Assembly (NCBI GenBank): GCA_947474455.1
Contig: CANJIL010000033.1
Span: 1-33,233 of the forward strand
Direction: 5' to 3'
Source of the DNA: Hyphomonadaceae bacterium
Lineage (GTDB): Bacteria; Pseudomonadota; Alphaproteobacteria; Caulobacterales; Hyphomonadaceae
DNA: 33,233 nt
The translations under genes and the position numbers were made by a program. The notes under the pieces were generated by a model. It saw only the letters and a program-made list of their open reading frames with translations. It was not told the DNA's origin and made no database searches. Shown piece after piece: positions 1 through 8,303 of the stretch (within the stretch, counting starts at the first letter, position 1; each line of letters opens with the position of its first letter).

Positions 1-89
1 CCTACTTTGCTCTCGGAACGGGCGTAAACGACGTCGCCATCGCGCCGTAGTAGCGGCAGATCGAAGGTCCCAATGGAGGTCGTCGTCAC
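1..89 (-). CDS. possible 5' end of a gene running off the left edge
   Basis: On the minus strand an open frame starts with GTG at 89 and runs to the window edge without a stop. It gives about 29 residues with a protein-like mix (a stretch reading FDLPLLRRDGDVVYAR). An in-frame stop lies just upstream, near 105-107, so this would be the N-terminus of a gene and not its middle. No good ribosome binding site is visible and the family is not recognised. It could equally be chance open frame or debris. The tandem 15-base repeat at 192-221 would lie about 100 bases upstream of it. Confidence 0.22.
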   Translation of the reverse strand, partial: MTTTSIGTFDLPLLRRDGDVVYARSESKV

Positions 90-191
90 ACCGCTGCCGG
101 AGGCCTAGATTGCCCAAGTATGTCGAATGACCGCAAACGGCCTCGAGCTCGTCGTCGCCGGGATTGTGACGATCCGGCAGAGTTGATCCAC

Positions 192-221
192 TCTAGTTAT
201 TTTACGTCTAGTTATTTTACG
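192..221. repeat. tandem direct repeat, two perfect 15-base copies
   Basis: The unit TCTAGTTATTTTACG occurs at 192-206 and again at 207-221 with no mismatch. It is AT-rich inside high-GC flanks. It sits in the intergenic stretch 90-314, in which I see no gene: minus-strand metY ends at 315 and a possible minus-strand gene starts at 89. A tandem operator for that leftward gene is possible but is an inference. Confidence 0.8.
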
Positions 222-314
222 ATGATGATGCGTTGCGGCGGGAGCTCGCCTCAAGTGCGCCGCCCGCCGCGATGTCTGACACAGATTGGGCTTTTGATGA
301 CCCCCTCGGGCAGG

Positions 315-1619
315 CTATCCGGCGGTGGCCAGCGCATTCTCCAAATCAACGATGATGTCTTCGATGTGCTCCAGGCCGACCGACAGCCGCACATAGCCGT
401 CGGTCACGCCGGTCGCCAGCTGCTCCTCTGGCGTTAGCTGGGAATGAGTTGTGCTCGCCGGATGGATGGCGAGGCTGCGCGCGTCGCCGATATTGGCCAC
501 ATGATAAAATAGCTCAAGGGCGTCAATGAATTTGCGGCCAGCCTCGCGCCCGCCTACGAGCTCGAACCCGACAAGGCCGCCGTAGCCACCCGAAAGGTAC
601 TTGTCGGCTCGCTCTCGCTTCGACCCCGTCTGAATCGAAGGATGGATGACCTGGGCGACGTCCTTTCGGCCTTTCAGGAACTCGACCACTGCCTGAGCAT
701 TGGCGCAGTGCCTCGGCATCCGAAGCGGAAGCGTCTCCATGCCCTGCAGGAACTGGAAGGCATTAAAGGGCGACATCGCCGCGCCGAGATCTCGCAACAG
801 GACTACGCGCGCGCGAATCGCGTATGCGATCGGGCCGAGCCCCTTCACCGCGTTGCTCCAGACCGCGCCATGGTAACTCGGGTCCGGGGTGTTAAAGAGC
901 GGTTGGCGTTCGGGATTGGCTTCCCAGTCGAAATTGCCGCCGTCGATCAGGACGCCACCGATCGAGGTGCCATGCCCGCCGATGTATTTGGTCGTCGAAT
1001 AGACGACGACAGCCGCGCCGTGGTCCAGCGGTCGGCAAAGAAGCGGGGCGGCGGTATTGTCCATGATCAGGGGGATGCCCAGCGGTCTGCCGATGGCCGC
1101 CACCTCTGCGATCGGGAAAACCGCCAGCTTTGGATTGGGCAAAGTCTCCGCATAGTACGCGCGCGTGCGGTCGTCGGTTGCGCGCCGGAAGGACTCTGGA
1201 TCGGCCGGGTCGGCGAAGCGAACCTCGATGCCGAGATCCTTCAGCGTATTGGCAAATAGATTCCACGTGCCGCCGTAGAGGTCGGTCGAACTGACCACAT
1301 TGTCGCCCGCCCGTGCTAGGTTCTGGATCGAAAAGGCCGAGGCAGCCTGACCCGACGCCAGTGCGACCGCCGCCGCTCCGCCCTCAAGCGCGGCGATCCG
1401 CTCCTCCAGGATCGCCGTCGTAGGATTTCCGAGGCGGGTGTAGATGTTGCCTAATTCCTTGAGGGCAAAAAGGTTCGAGGCATGTTCGGCGCTCTGGAAC
1501 TGAAACGAGGTGGTTTGATAGATGGGCGGCGCCACGGCTCCGGTCGTTGGATCTGCGCGCCAGCCTGCGTGCAGAACGATGGTCTCCGGGTGGCGGCTTT
1601 TCTTGGCCATCTTCATCAT
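315..1619 (-). CDS. metY: O-acetylhomoserine sulfhydrylase-type PLP enzyme (Cys/Met metabolism)
   Basis: A PLP-dependent enzyme of the Cys/Met metabolism family, full length at up to 434 residues. It most likely makes homocysteine from O-acetylhomoserine and sulfide in the cytoplasm, for methionine synthesis. The substrate-side motif YTRLGNPT is at residues 60-67. The PLP lysine is Lys211 in STTKYIGGHGTSIGG, preceded by the PLP aspartate in MDNT (Asp187). The length and the opening ETIVLHAGWR favour MetY over the shorter MetB/MetZ group. Three nearby ATGs (1619, 1616, 1610) follow an AAGAGG that touches the first, so 1616 or 1610 is the more likely start. It stands alone: a possible leader pseudoknot lies upstream and an IS110 remnant beyond that. 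A cystathionine gamma-synthase or OSHS activity cannot be excluded. Confidence 0.9.
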   Translation of the reverse strand: MMKMAKKSRHPETIVLHAGWRADPTTGAVAPPIYQTTSFQFQSAEHASNLFALKELGNIYTRLGNPTTAILEERIAALEGGAAAVALASGQAASAFSIQNLARAGDNVVSSTDLYGGTWNLFANTLKDLGIEVRFADPADPESFRRATDDRTRAYYAETLPNPKLAVFPIAEVAAIGRPLGIPLIMDNTAAPLLCRPLDHGAAVVVYSTTKYIGGHGTSIGGVLIDGGNFDWEANPERQPLFNTPDPSYHGAVWSNAVKGLGPIAYAIRARVVLLRDLGAAMSPFNAFQFLQGMETLPLRMPRHCANAQAVVEFLKGRKDVAQVIHPSIQTGSKRERADKYLSGGYGGLVGFELVGGREAGRKFIDALELFYHVANIGDARSLAIHPASTTHSQLTPEEQLATGVTDGYVRLSVGLEHIEDIIVDLENALATAG

Positions 1620-1682
1620 ACCTCTTGTTGGACTTGCAGAACAATTTCACGTCCAAGGCCAGCTTGAAAGAGACGTTTTGAC

Positions 1683-1740
1683 TGGCCTTCTCAGGCAGGC
1701 ATTGTCGAGGATGTCGTGAGGCCAACTTGACACAGTCACG
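1683..1740 (-). promoter_or_regulatory. possible pseudoknot leader upstream of metY
   Basis: On the coding strand of metY, CGTGA (1740-1736) can pair with TCACG (1719-1715). The TGGCCT in the 3' part of that loop (1724-1719) can pair with AGGCCA further downstream (1688-1683). The last base of this element is shared with the stem. This is the layout of an H-type pseudoknot, the fold used by SAM-II riboswitches in front of alphaproteobacterial met genes. The conserved SAM-II bases are not recognisable here, and the stems are short enough to arise by chance in GC-rich DNA. The assignment is tentative. Confidence 0.2.
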
Positions 1741-1855
1741 GCAACTGCCGGACTTCGCCGACGTCGTCATTCGAGGATGCGTCGCCTGTTCCCGGTGACG
1801 ACGATTCCGTAGCATTCTGCACGTCTGGCGAGTGGCAGGAATGATGGGGTGGACG

Positions 1856-1866
1856 CCCCCCCCCCC
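1856..1866. repeat. run of eleven C
   Basis: Eleven consecutive C residues lie between metY and the IS110 remnant, in the intergenic stretch 1620-1924. Homopolymers of this length are rare and unstable. No intact reading frame crosses this one, so there is no sign that it controls a gene. Confidence 0.85.
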
Positions 1867-1924
1867 AAACGGCATCGGTGTGCCAAAGTAGAGGTATCAA
1901 CAACACTACTTGATGGAGGCGTCC

Positions 1925-2377
1925 ATGGAGAAGGTTAGCATAATCGGGGTGGATATCGCCAAGTCTGTTTTTCAAGCGCACGGGGCGGGTGCCTCAGGTG
2001 GGGTTGTGTTCCGCAAGAAGATCAACCGCACCAAGCTGCTGGAGTTCTTCGCCTCGCTGACGCCGTGCACTGTGGCGACGGAGGCTTGCGACGGGGAACA
2101 CCTCGCGTCAACGGCGGGGTTCGCCAAAGCGAACGAAATGTCGCTCAAGGTCGCAGAAATCCCAGTCGGCTCCCAAGCTTCAAGCGCCAATCTGGACCAG
2201 GCATCAATGCGCTCCCTGTTCGAGCTCGGGCGGAGACGCGGAGCGTCCGGCGAAGCGTGGTCAGGAGTATCGCCAGATGGCGTTGCGCTGGTGTCTGATG
2301 CACTGACGGACATGTCGGAAAACCGCGGCGGGCAGTCCTCGAGCATTGACGGACCACAGTTGCCCGACAAGCGCTGA
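1925..2377 (+). pseudogene. IS110-family transposase, N-terminal remnant
   Basis: The first 61 residues match the start of IS110-family transposases. GVDIAKSVFQ carries the first catalytic Asp (Asp10) of the DEDD nuclease domain, and ATEAC carries the Glu (Glu53). After about position 2108 the frame stays open to 2377 but no longer resembles the family. The last two Asp residues and the C-terminal serine-containing domain are missing, so it cannot be active. The start at 1925 is supported by GGAGG at 1915-1919. Intact members are usually over 300 residues. The remainder was probably lost by deletion, since neither other forward frame picks the homology up again. The element ends could not be located. 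Confidence 0.75.
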
Positions 2378-2702
2378 AGCGTATCCGCGAACCAGAAATC
2401 AGATCGCACAAAGTCTTGATGGCGCGAGTTCGAACGGCCGCCGCGCCAGCATAAGCGCGGACATCTCGCTGTCGCCGATAGAAACGTGGGAATTTGCGTC
2501 AGCAGAGATGTCAGTCATGCGGTCGGTTGCATCCGGAAACGCCGTGCTCGGGACAGACCAGCCGAACGTTCGGGTTCCAGTGAATTCGCCCGACTTGCCC
2601 CTTCCGCCCCACGGAGAATTAGGTCGCGGTCGGCCAGCGGCGATAGCCTGATTCAGAAGTGTTTTTGAGGTCTTGCCGGATTCGGGGCGCAAGCCGACGT
2701 CG
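2378..2702. other. intergenic scar without recognisable gene
   Basis: Between the IS110 remnant and the stop of the first TonB-dependent receptor, open frames exist on both strands, but none has a ribosome binding site or a recognisable product. The stretch is probably debris from insertion and deletion around the IS. No convincing terminator hairpin followed by T residues is visible for the receptor gene ending at 2703. Confidence 0.5.
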
Positions 2703-5393
2703 TTAGAAAGTGAACTGTAGCGTTGCGCCGGCCATCCGTGGCGCCAGCGGGATGCACTGCAGCGCGCCGCTGGTGCCTGCCACGCCGAAGGTTCCGTTGG
2801 GCGCCGAATTGAGCACGCCTTGCGGCTCGGGAATGCAGGCTTCCTCGTTGAAGATGTTCTTCGCGAAAATGCTAAAATCCACCCTGCTGCCGCCGATATT
2901 GGTGATGTTCAGACGCGCATCCGACATCACATATGGCGAGGTTTCCTGCGTGGCGTTGAACGTGCGCAGGTCCGCTTCAAACTTGCTCTGATGGTAGAGG
3001 TGGTAGCTGAGGTCCACGCTGTCGACGGGCCAGCCCGCCAGGCTGTGGATCGGCAGGGTGTAGATTGCGCTGGCGTTGACCTGGACCTTGGGCAGCGGGA
3101 ATGGCGTGCCCGAAAGGTCGACGCGGCCGGTGGGAAGAAGATAGCCGGCGGGCGGCGTGAAAGTGTAGTCGCTATAAACCGCATCCAGATAGCTGCCGGA
3201 CACTTCCAGTGTCAGGTCCGGGATCGGCTTCGCGCTCACGCCAAGCTCCAGCCCGTTGATGCGGGCGCGCTTGGCGTTGAGTGTCACCGGATCGTTGGTG
3301 GTGCCGGAGCACTGGCCCGCGTTAAAGGCTACCTGCGTGCATACGCCGCCGGGCCCAGTCGCCAGCGTGACGTTGGGCAGGCTCGTCTGAATCTGAATGT
3401 CGCGATAATCCGACGTGTATACGGCCAGGTTGGTGCGCAGCGGCACGCCGCCCAGGAACCAGTCGGATTTCACGCCGATCTCGTAGTCCTGCACCTTCTC
3501 TGGTTGGGCGGTGATGACGTCTGGATTGATCGCAGAACTGTTGATCGCGCCGGAGCGGTAGCCTGAGCGCGCTGTCGCATAGATCAGCGTGTTGTCGAAC
3601 AAGTCGTGGTCGACAGCCAATGTCCAGGTCGGCTTGCGGAACGTCTTGTTGATCTGGACCGAGCAGTCCGACGGCCGGCGCAACACGCCGTTGACGTCTG
3701 TCAGCGCGCAGGCGCGGGTGATGCCAGTATAGGTTATGCCCTGCAGCGTGTACGAACCGGGGTCGAAGACACTGTTGCGAATACTGGCACTGCTTGCGAT
3801 TGTTGCGGGAAAACGCAGCGAACGCGTGGTGAGCAGAGCCCGGCGCTCGTCGATCGTGTAACGCACCCCGGCTGTAACGCGCGTGTGCGGGAGAATATCG
3901 TATGTCGCCTGCGAATAGACGGCGTAGCTGTTGTTGGCGGCCTTGTTCGACGTCTGGTCGGTATAGGTGATCTGGCGTCCGGTGGAGGGAAAGGGCGTTA
4001 CTGCGCCCGGCAGATACAGCCAGTTCTGATCGCCGTCGTTAGGGCTGGTCTCACGGAAGAAGAACAGTCCAGCAGTATATTTCAGCCGATCATCCATCGC
4101 GACGCCATTGAGGGTCAGCTCGGCCTGATAAGACTCGTACTTTGGCGTCCCGTAGGCGTTGATGTTCGTGACATAAGAGAGACCGCGCCCTGCCGACGAG
4201 CCTTCATTGTCGAACGTGCGATACGCTGCCAGCAACCGCACATCAACCGGGCCAAAGTTCTTGTCTGCGACGAGCGAGTAGGTCTCGTAATCGCCGGTGT
4301 TCACGTTGGTGATGGCCTGCTCGGTGCTCCAGAAGTCTCGAGTCTTCGCGCGCGCGATCGAGTTGAGCAGCGCGTTATAGGAGCCGGGCGCAGTGTTCAC
4401 TGTGGTCCCGGTCAGATAGTTCGCATAGTACGGCGCAACCACGTGACCGAGCAGGTCGGTGAACCCAAGGCAAGTGCCCGGAATGTTGCAGATGGACGGC
4501 CGCCCCGCAGGCGCCAGTGTCGTGCCGACGAAGTAGCCAAGGTCGTGATAGACGACGCCGGTATAGTCCTCGCTCGCCACCTTGCCGCGCAGGACTAGAC
4601 TGAAATCGTCCGACGGCGTCCATTTCAACGCAATCTGGCCGGCCAGGCGCTTGTAGCCCATGCCCGGCGTGGTGTTGGTGTAGCCAGTCGCCGGATCGTA
4701 GAAATAGTTGTTCACGTAGCCATCCTGGCGCGAGGTCGAGAGCGAACCGCGCACGGCCAGCGTGTCGCTCAGCGGCAGGTTGATGGCGCCTTGGAAATTG
4801 AGGCTCGAATAATCGCCCAACGTGAACTTGGTGAAGCCCTCGAACTCCGAAGTCGGCTCCTGCGTGTCATACAGAATGGCGCCGCCGGTAGAGTTGCGAC
4901 CGACCAGCGTGCCTTGCGGACCCTTGAGGACCTGGACGTCTGCGACGTCGAACAGCGAGCCTGTAAGGCCGACGGGGCGTGCATAATAGACGCCGTCCAC
5001 ATAGACGGCGGCAGAGGTGTCGAACTGCAGTCCGGTGCTCGGGAAGTTCTGCTGGCCGCGAATCGTGATGTTCAGCGTGTCCTGCCGGAATGTCGAAGGC
5101 GCCGCGTAGACCGACGGCGAACTATACCTCAGGTCTTCGAGCGTCTGGACGCCGAGGCGGTCAACCGCAGCCTGATCGAACACATCGACGGAGATCGGGA
5201 CATCCTGGGCCGCCTCCTCACGTTTGCGGGCCGTGATGACGACAGTGTCAAATGCCGGCGTCTGGACCGCATCGACCGGGTCGGCCGGCAGGACGGTTTG
5301 AGCGTGAGCGCCCTGCGCCAATGCAGCGCCGAGCGTCAAGACACCGGCGCCGAGCAGACGATTGCCAAAACCTGACAAGAAACTCAAAGACAA
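2703..5393 (-). CDS. TonB-dependent outer-membrane receptor
   Basis: An outer-membrane receptor of the TonB-dependent family, about 896 residues. It has a signal peptide (hydrophobic stretch, then AHAQ near residue 32), a TonB-box/plug start (VVITARKREEAAQDVPISV, about residues 50-68), a plug with the VDGVYYARP and VLKGPQGTLVGRNSTGGAI segments typical of sphingomonad/caulobacter receptors, and a long beta-barrel ending in a terminal Phe (LQFTF). It would import a bulky substrate using energy from TonB-ExbBD. The ligand cannot be read from the sequence. The frame opens with TTG at 5393 directly after GGGGG. The in-frame TTG at 5387 is spaced better (6 bases) and may be the real start. It is divergent from a second receptor at 5895, and no periplasmic or regulatory partner lies beside it. 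Confidence 0.93.
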   Translation of the reverse strand: MSLSFLSGFGNRLLGAGVLTLGAALAQGAHAQTVLPADPVDAVQTPAFDTVVITARKREEAAQDVPISVDVFDQAAVDRLGVQTLEDLRYSSPSVYAAPSTFRQDTLNITIRGQQNFPSTGLQFDTSAAVYVDGVYYARPVGLTGSLFDVADVQVLKGPQGTLVGRNSTGGAILYDTQEPTSEFEGFTKFTLGDYSSLNFQGAINLPLSDTLAVRGSLSTSRQDGYVNNYFYDPATGYTNTTPGMGYKRLAGQIALKWTPSDDFSLVLRGKVASEDYTGVVYHDLGYFVGTTLAPAGRPSICNIPGTCLGFTDLLGHVVAPYYANYLTGTTVNTAPGSYNALLNSIARAKTRDFWSTEQAITNVNTGDYETYSLVADKNFGPVDVRLLAAYRTFDNEGSSAGRGLSYVTNINAYGTPKYESYQAELTLNGVAMDDRLKYTAGLFFFRETSPNDGDQNWLYLPGAVTPFPSTGRQITYTDQTSNKAANNSYAVYSQATYDILPHTRVTAGVRYTIDERRALLTTRSLRFPATIASSASIRNSVFDPGSYTLQGITYTGITRACALTDVNGVLRRPSDCSVQINKTFRKPTWTLAVDHDLFDNTLIYATARSGYRSGAINSSAINPDVITAQPEKVQDYEIGVKSDWFLGGVPLRTNLAVYTSDYRDIQIQTSLPNVTLATGPGGVCTQVAFNAGQCSGTTNDPVTLNAKRARINGLELGVSAKPIPDLTLEVSGSYLDAVYSDYTFTPPAGYLLPTGRVDLSGTPFPLPKVQVNASAIYTLPIHSLAGWPVDSVDLSYHLYHQSKFEADLRTFNATQETSPYVMSDARLNITNIGGSRVDFSIFAKNIFNEEACIPEPQGVLNSAPNGTFGVAGTSGALQCIPLAPRMAGATLQFTF

Positions 5394-5894
5394 CCCCCAG
5401 ACTCTACGCTCCCATGTTCGGCCTTGGACAAGGCTCGAACGAAAGTCAATTGGCCGTCATGATGCCGTCACGGAGGCGACTTGTCGAACTGTCCTTCTTT
5501 CACTGAAACGCTCATTCGCGGGTGCGCGCGGCGACTCGCGCGTTGAGCGATTTTTCTGGAACAACAGGCTCTGTTTTTGGCTTCCGCAGCCGTCAACGCC
5601 AACGTCCGGACCAACCAAAGACGGATTGCACGCGGCTACAGCTAGCCGGGCCAACCGTCCAATGACTCAGAAAAGACATCCTCGAAGTCCGGGGTGGAGA
5701 CAGTGCTACGCGCAAGGGCCATCGCCCCACGCACCCCGGCACAAGGCCCGCTGTTGCCCGCAATCTTCGTCACGGAACTTTTGCGCGAATGCGACCCGAC
5801 AGTCATCCGATTGAGAGGCGAACGTCACACCCCGCGCCTACCCCCGCCCCGGCGCGTCCGCATGGGACAGCGCATGATGTGAAGGGGTGTCAAC
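5394..5894. other. 500-base divergent intergenic region between two receptor genes
   Basis: This stretch must hold the promoters of both TonB-dependent receptors, which are transcribed away from each other. Short open frames cross it but none has a good start or a recognisable product. No tRNA-like fold, strong inverted repeat or known riboswitch was seen. Its length leaves room for regulator binding or a small RNA, but nothing specific can be claimed. Confidence 0.5.
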
Positions 5895-8216
5895 GTGAAA
5901 CTCAAGCTGATGATGGGGGCGGCAATTGTCTCGCTCTGTGCGGGCAACGCCTGGGCGCAAGCCACTGGACCAGACACGGAAGATCCGGATCGCGACGTCG
6001 TGGTCATCATCGGCCAGGGCGAAACGCGGCAGGTGCAGACGCTCACCGCCGTTGATCTCGAACTCGAAGCAGCTGGATCTAGCGCGATCAAGCTCATCGA
6101 GAGCCTGCCCGGCGTGAACTACACCGCGGCCGATCCCTTCGGCGCCTATGAGTGGGCGGTCAACATCAACATCCGCGGCTTCCAGAAGGACCAGCTCGGC
6201 TACACGCTCGACAAGGTTCCGCTGGGTGACATGAGCTACGGCAATTACAACGGCTTGCACATCAGCCGCGCCATAATCTCCGAGAACATCGGCAAGACAG
6301 AGTTGGCGCAGGGCTCCGCTTCGCTGGCGACAGCCTCCACTTCCAACCTCGGCGGCGCGTTGACCTTCACCAGCCGCGGCCCGTCTAACAACTTCGGCGG
6401 TGAAATCGCCCTCACCGGCGGCACGGAATCCATGTACCGTGGCTACGCCCGTCTCGAGACCGGGGCAGTCGATGCGATCGGCGGCGGCAAGGCGTATATC
6501 TCCTATGCCAACCAAAGCATGGACAAGTGGAAACAGGGCGGCGCGCAGAAGCTCGAGCAGTTCAACCTCGGCTTCGAACAACCCATCGGACCCGGCGTGC
6601 TGTCGGGCTACTACGACTGGTCCAAGCGCCGCGAGACCGACTATCAGGATCTCTCGCTCGAGATGATCGATCGCCTTGGCTATGAGTGGGACAACTTTGC
6701 GCCGGACTGGGCGACCGCGCAGTTAGTTGCTGACATTGCCAATAACCGGGGCGACACAGGCGCACCCCCGACGAGGCCGGGCGCAGGCACGGTTTATCCC
6801 TCGCCTATCGCGACCGTAGATGACGCCTATTACGACGCGTCCGGCCTGCGTGACGATTCGCTCGCGCGGCTTAGCTACGACGTGAAAGTCACCGACGATC
6901 TGGCGGTCTCGGTGACGGCCTACCTTCACGAGAATGAAGGCCAGGGAACCTGGTACACGCCTTACGTGAACCCGTTCCAGTTCGGCGCGACCGACCTCAA
7001 TCTTTCGCCGATCTCGGTGCGAACAACCGAGTACGACATGAACCGCGCGGGCATTCTCGGTTCCGCCAACTGGAGGCTGGGCAACCACACGATCGAAGGC
7101 GGCTTCTGGTATGAATACAACGACTTCAATCAGGATCGCCGCTTCTACGCCAACACGCGTCAGACGCCGCGGGAAAGCCTGCACTTCATGCGCAACCCGT
7201 TTGCGACTCAGTGGTCGTACAACTACGATTTCGAGACCAAGATGTTCTATGTGCAGGATACGTGGGACATCAACGATGCGCTGACGGTGTCCGGCGGCTT
7301 CAAGTCCGTGACGGTCGATATGACCGTGAGTACTAATCTTCACAACTTCGCGGCGCCGGCGGCGGGTTCAAACCGCGACCTCAAGGGCGCCATCACCTCG
7401 GAAGACAACTTCCTTCCCCAAGTTGGATTCACGTACGAAATCGAGGCTGGCAGCGAAATCTTCGGCGGTTACACCGAGAACATGCGCGCCCACACGCTGG
7501 CGCCTGCCTCCAGCCAGACGCAGTCGGGCTTCGACTTTATCAAGCAAAACACCAACCCGGAAAGCTCGAAGACGACCGAAATTGGCTGGCGCTATCGCAA
7601 CGGTCCGTTCCAGGGCGTTGTCGCCGGCTACTACGTCAAGTTCGAAGATCGCCTGCTTGGCCTCTCCTCCGGCGCAGGCATCATCGGCAACCCGTCGGTG
7701 ATCAAGAACGTCGGCAGCGTCACGACCAAAGGCATCGAGTTCGCCGGCGGCTACGATTTCACCGATGAATGGTCGGTGTTCGCGTCGTACTCGTACAACG
7801 ACTCCAGTTACGACGACGACGTCATCGACGCGTCGACCACCCCCACCACGGTCATCGCGACCGGCGGGAAGACCGTGGTGAACGCGCCGAAGCACCTGTT
7901 GAAGGGCGATCTGTCCTACGACAACGGCACGTTCTATGGAAAACTGTCGGTCGCCTACACCGGTGACCGGTACTTCTCCTACGTAAACACAGCAGAAGTC
8001 GATGGTTACACCGTCGCCGACCTGTCGGCTGGCTACCGCTTTGGGGGCAACGAAATGCTGGAAGGCCTGGAACTCCAGCTCAACGTCACCAACCTGATGG
8101 ACGAAGTGTATGTCTCTACGATCGGCACCAACGGCTTCAATAACAGCGCCGACAACCAGACCCTGATGGTGTCTTCACCCCGCCAGGTGTTCGCGACTGT
8201 CCGCAAGACCTTCTAG
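5895..8216 (+). CDS. TonB-dependent receptor, FecA/siderophore-like
   Basis: An outer-membrane TonB-dependent receptor of 773 residues. It starts with GTG at 5895 behind a strong GAAGGGG (5881-5887). The signal peptide ends in AWAQ at about residue 22. The plug domain contains ESLPGVNYTAADPFGAYEW and NINIRGFQKDQLGYTLD (roughly residues 70-105), then the barrel, ending with the expected terminal Phe (VRKTF). The plug resembles FecA-type siderophore receptors more than the sugar-type receptors common in Caulobacterales, but the ligand is unproven. No FecI/FecR sigma/anti-sigma pair lies nearby, and the mature N-terminus is too short to carry a signalling domain. A strong terminator follows at 8241. 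Confidence 0.93.
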   Translation: MKLKLMMGAAIVSLCAGNAWAQATGPDTEDPDRDVVVIIGQGETRQVQTLTAVDLELEAAGSSAIKLIESLPGVNYTAADPFGAYEWAVNINIRGFQKDQLGYTLDKVPLGDMSYGNYNGLHISRAIISENIGKTELAQGSASLATASTSNLGGALTFTSRGPSNNFGGEIALTGGTESMYRGYARLETGAVDAIGGGKAYISYANQSMDKWKQGGAQKLEQFNLGFEQPIGPGVLSGYYDWSKRRETDYQDLSLEMIDRLGYEWDNFAPDWATAQLVADIANNRGDTGAPPTRPGAGTVYPSPIATVDDAYYDASGLRDDSLARLSYDVKVTDDLAVSVTAYLHENEGQGTWYTPYVNPFQFGATDLNLSPISVRTTEYDMNRAGILGSANWRLGNHTIEGGFWYEYNDFNQDRRFYANTRQTPRESLHFMRNPFATQWSYNYDFETKMFYVQDTWDINDALTVSGGFKSVTVDMTVSTNLHNFAAPAAGSNRDLKGAITSEDNFLPQVGFTYEIEAGSEIFGGYTENMRAHTLAPASSQTQSGFDFIKQNTNPESSKTTEIGWRYRNGPFQGVVAGYYVKFEDRLLGLSSGAGIIGNPSVIKNVGSVTTKGIEFAGGYDFTDEWSVFASYSYNDSSYDDDVIDASTTPTTVIATGGKTVVNAPKHLLKGDLSYDNGTFYGKLSVAYTGDRYFSYVNTAEVDGYTVADLSAGYRFGGNEMLEGLELQLNVTNLMDEVYVSTIGTNGFNNSADNQTLMVSSPRQVFATVRKTF

Positions 8217-8240
8217 GTCCCGGCTGGACTTGGGATGAAT

Positions 8241-8277
8241 GCGCCGCCGGACCTTACATCCGGCGGCGCAACTTTTT
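8241..8277 (+). terminator. rho-independent terminator after the second receptor gene
   Basis: A perfect 11-base-pair GC-rich stem (8241-8251 with 8259-8269) has a 7-base loop and is followed by AAC and five T residues (8273-8277). It lies 24 bases after the receptor stop codon, in the right orientation. Confidence 0.92.
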
Positions 8278-8303
8278 AGATCGTTGTCAGGCTGCCTGCA
8301 GGC

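Noticed and set aside
1620-1760. A confident SAM-II riboswitch call upstream of metY
   Set aside because: Only the fold pattern is suggestive; the conserved SAM-II bases are not recognisable.
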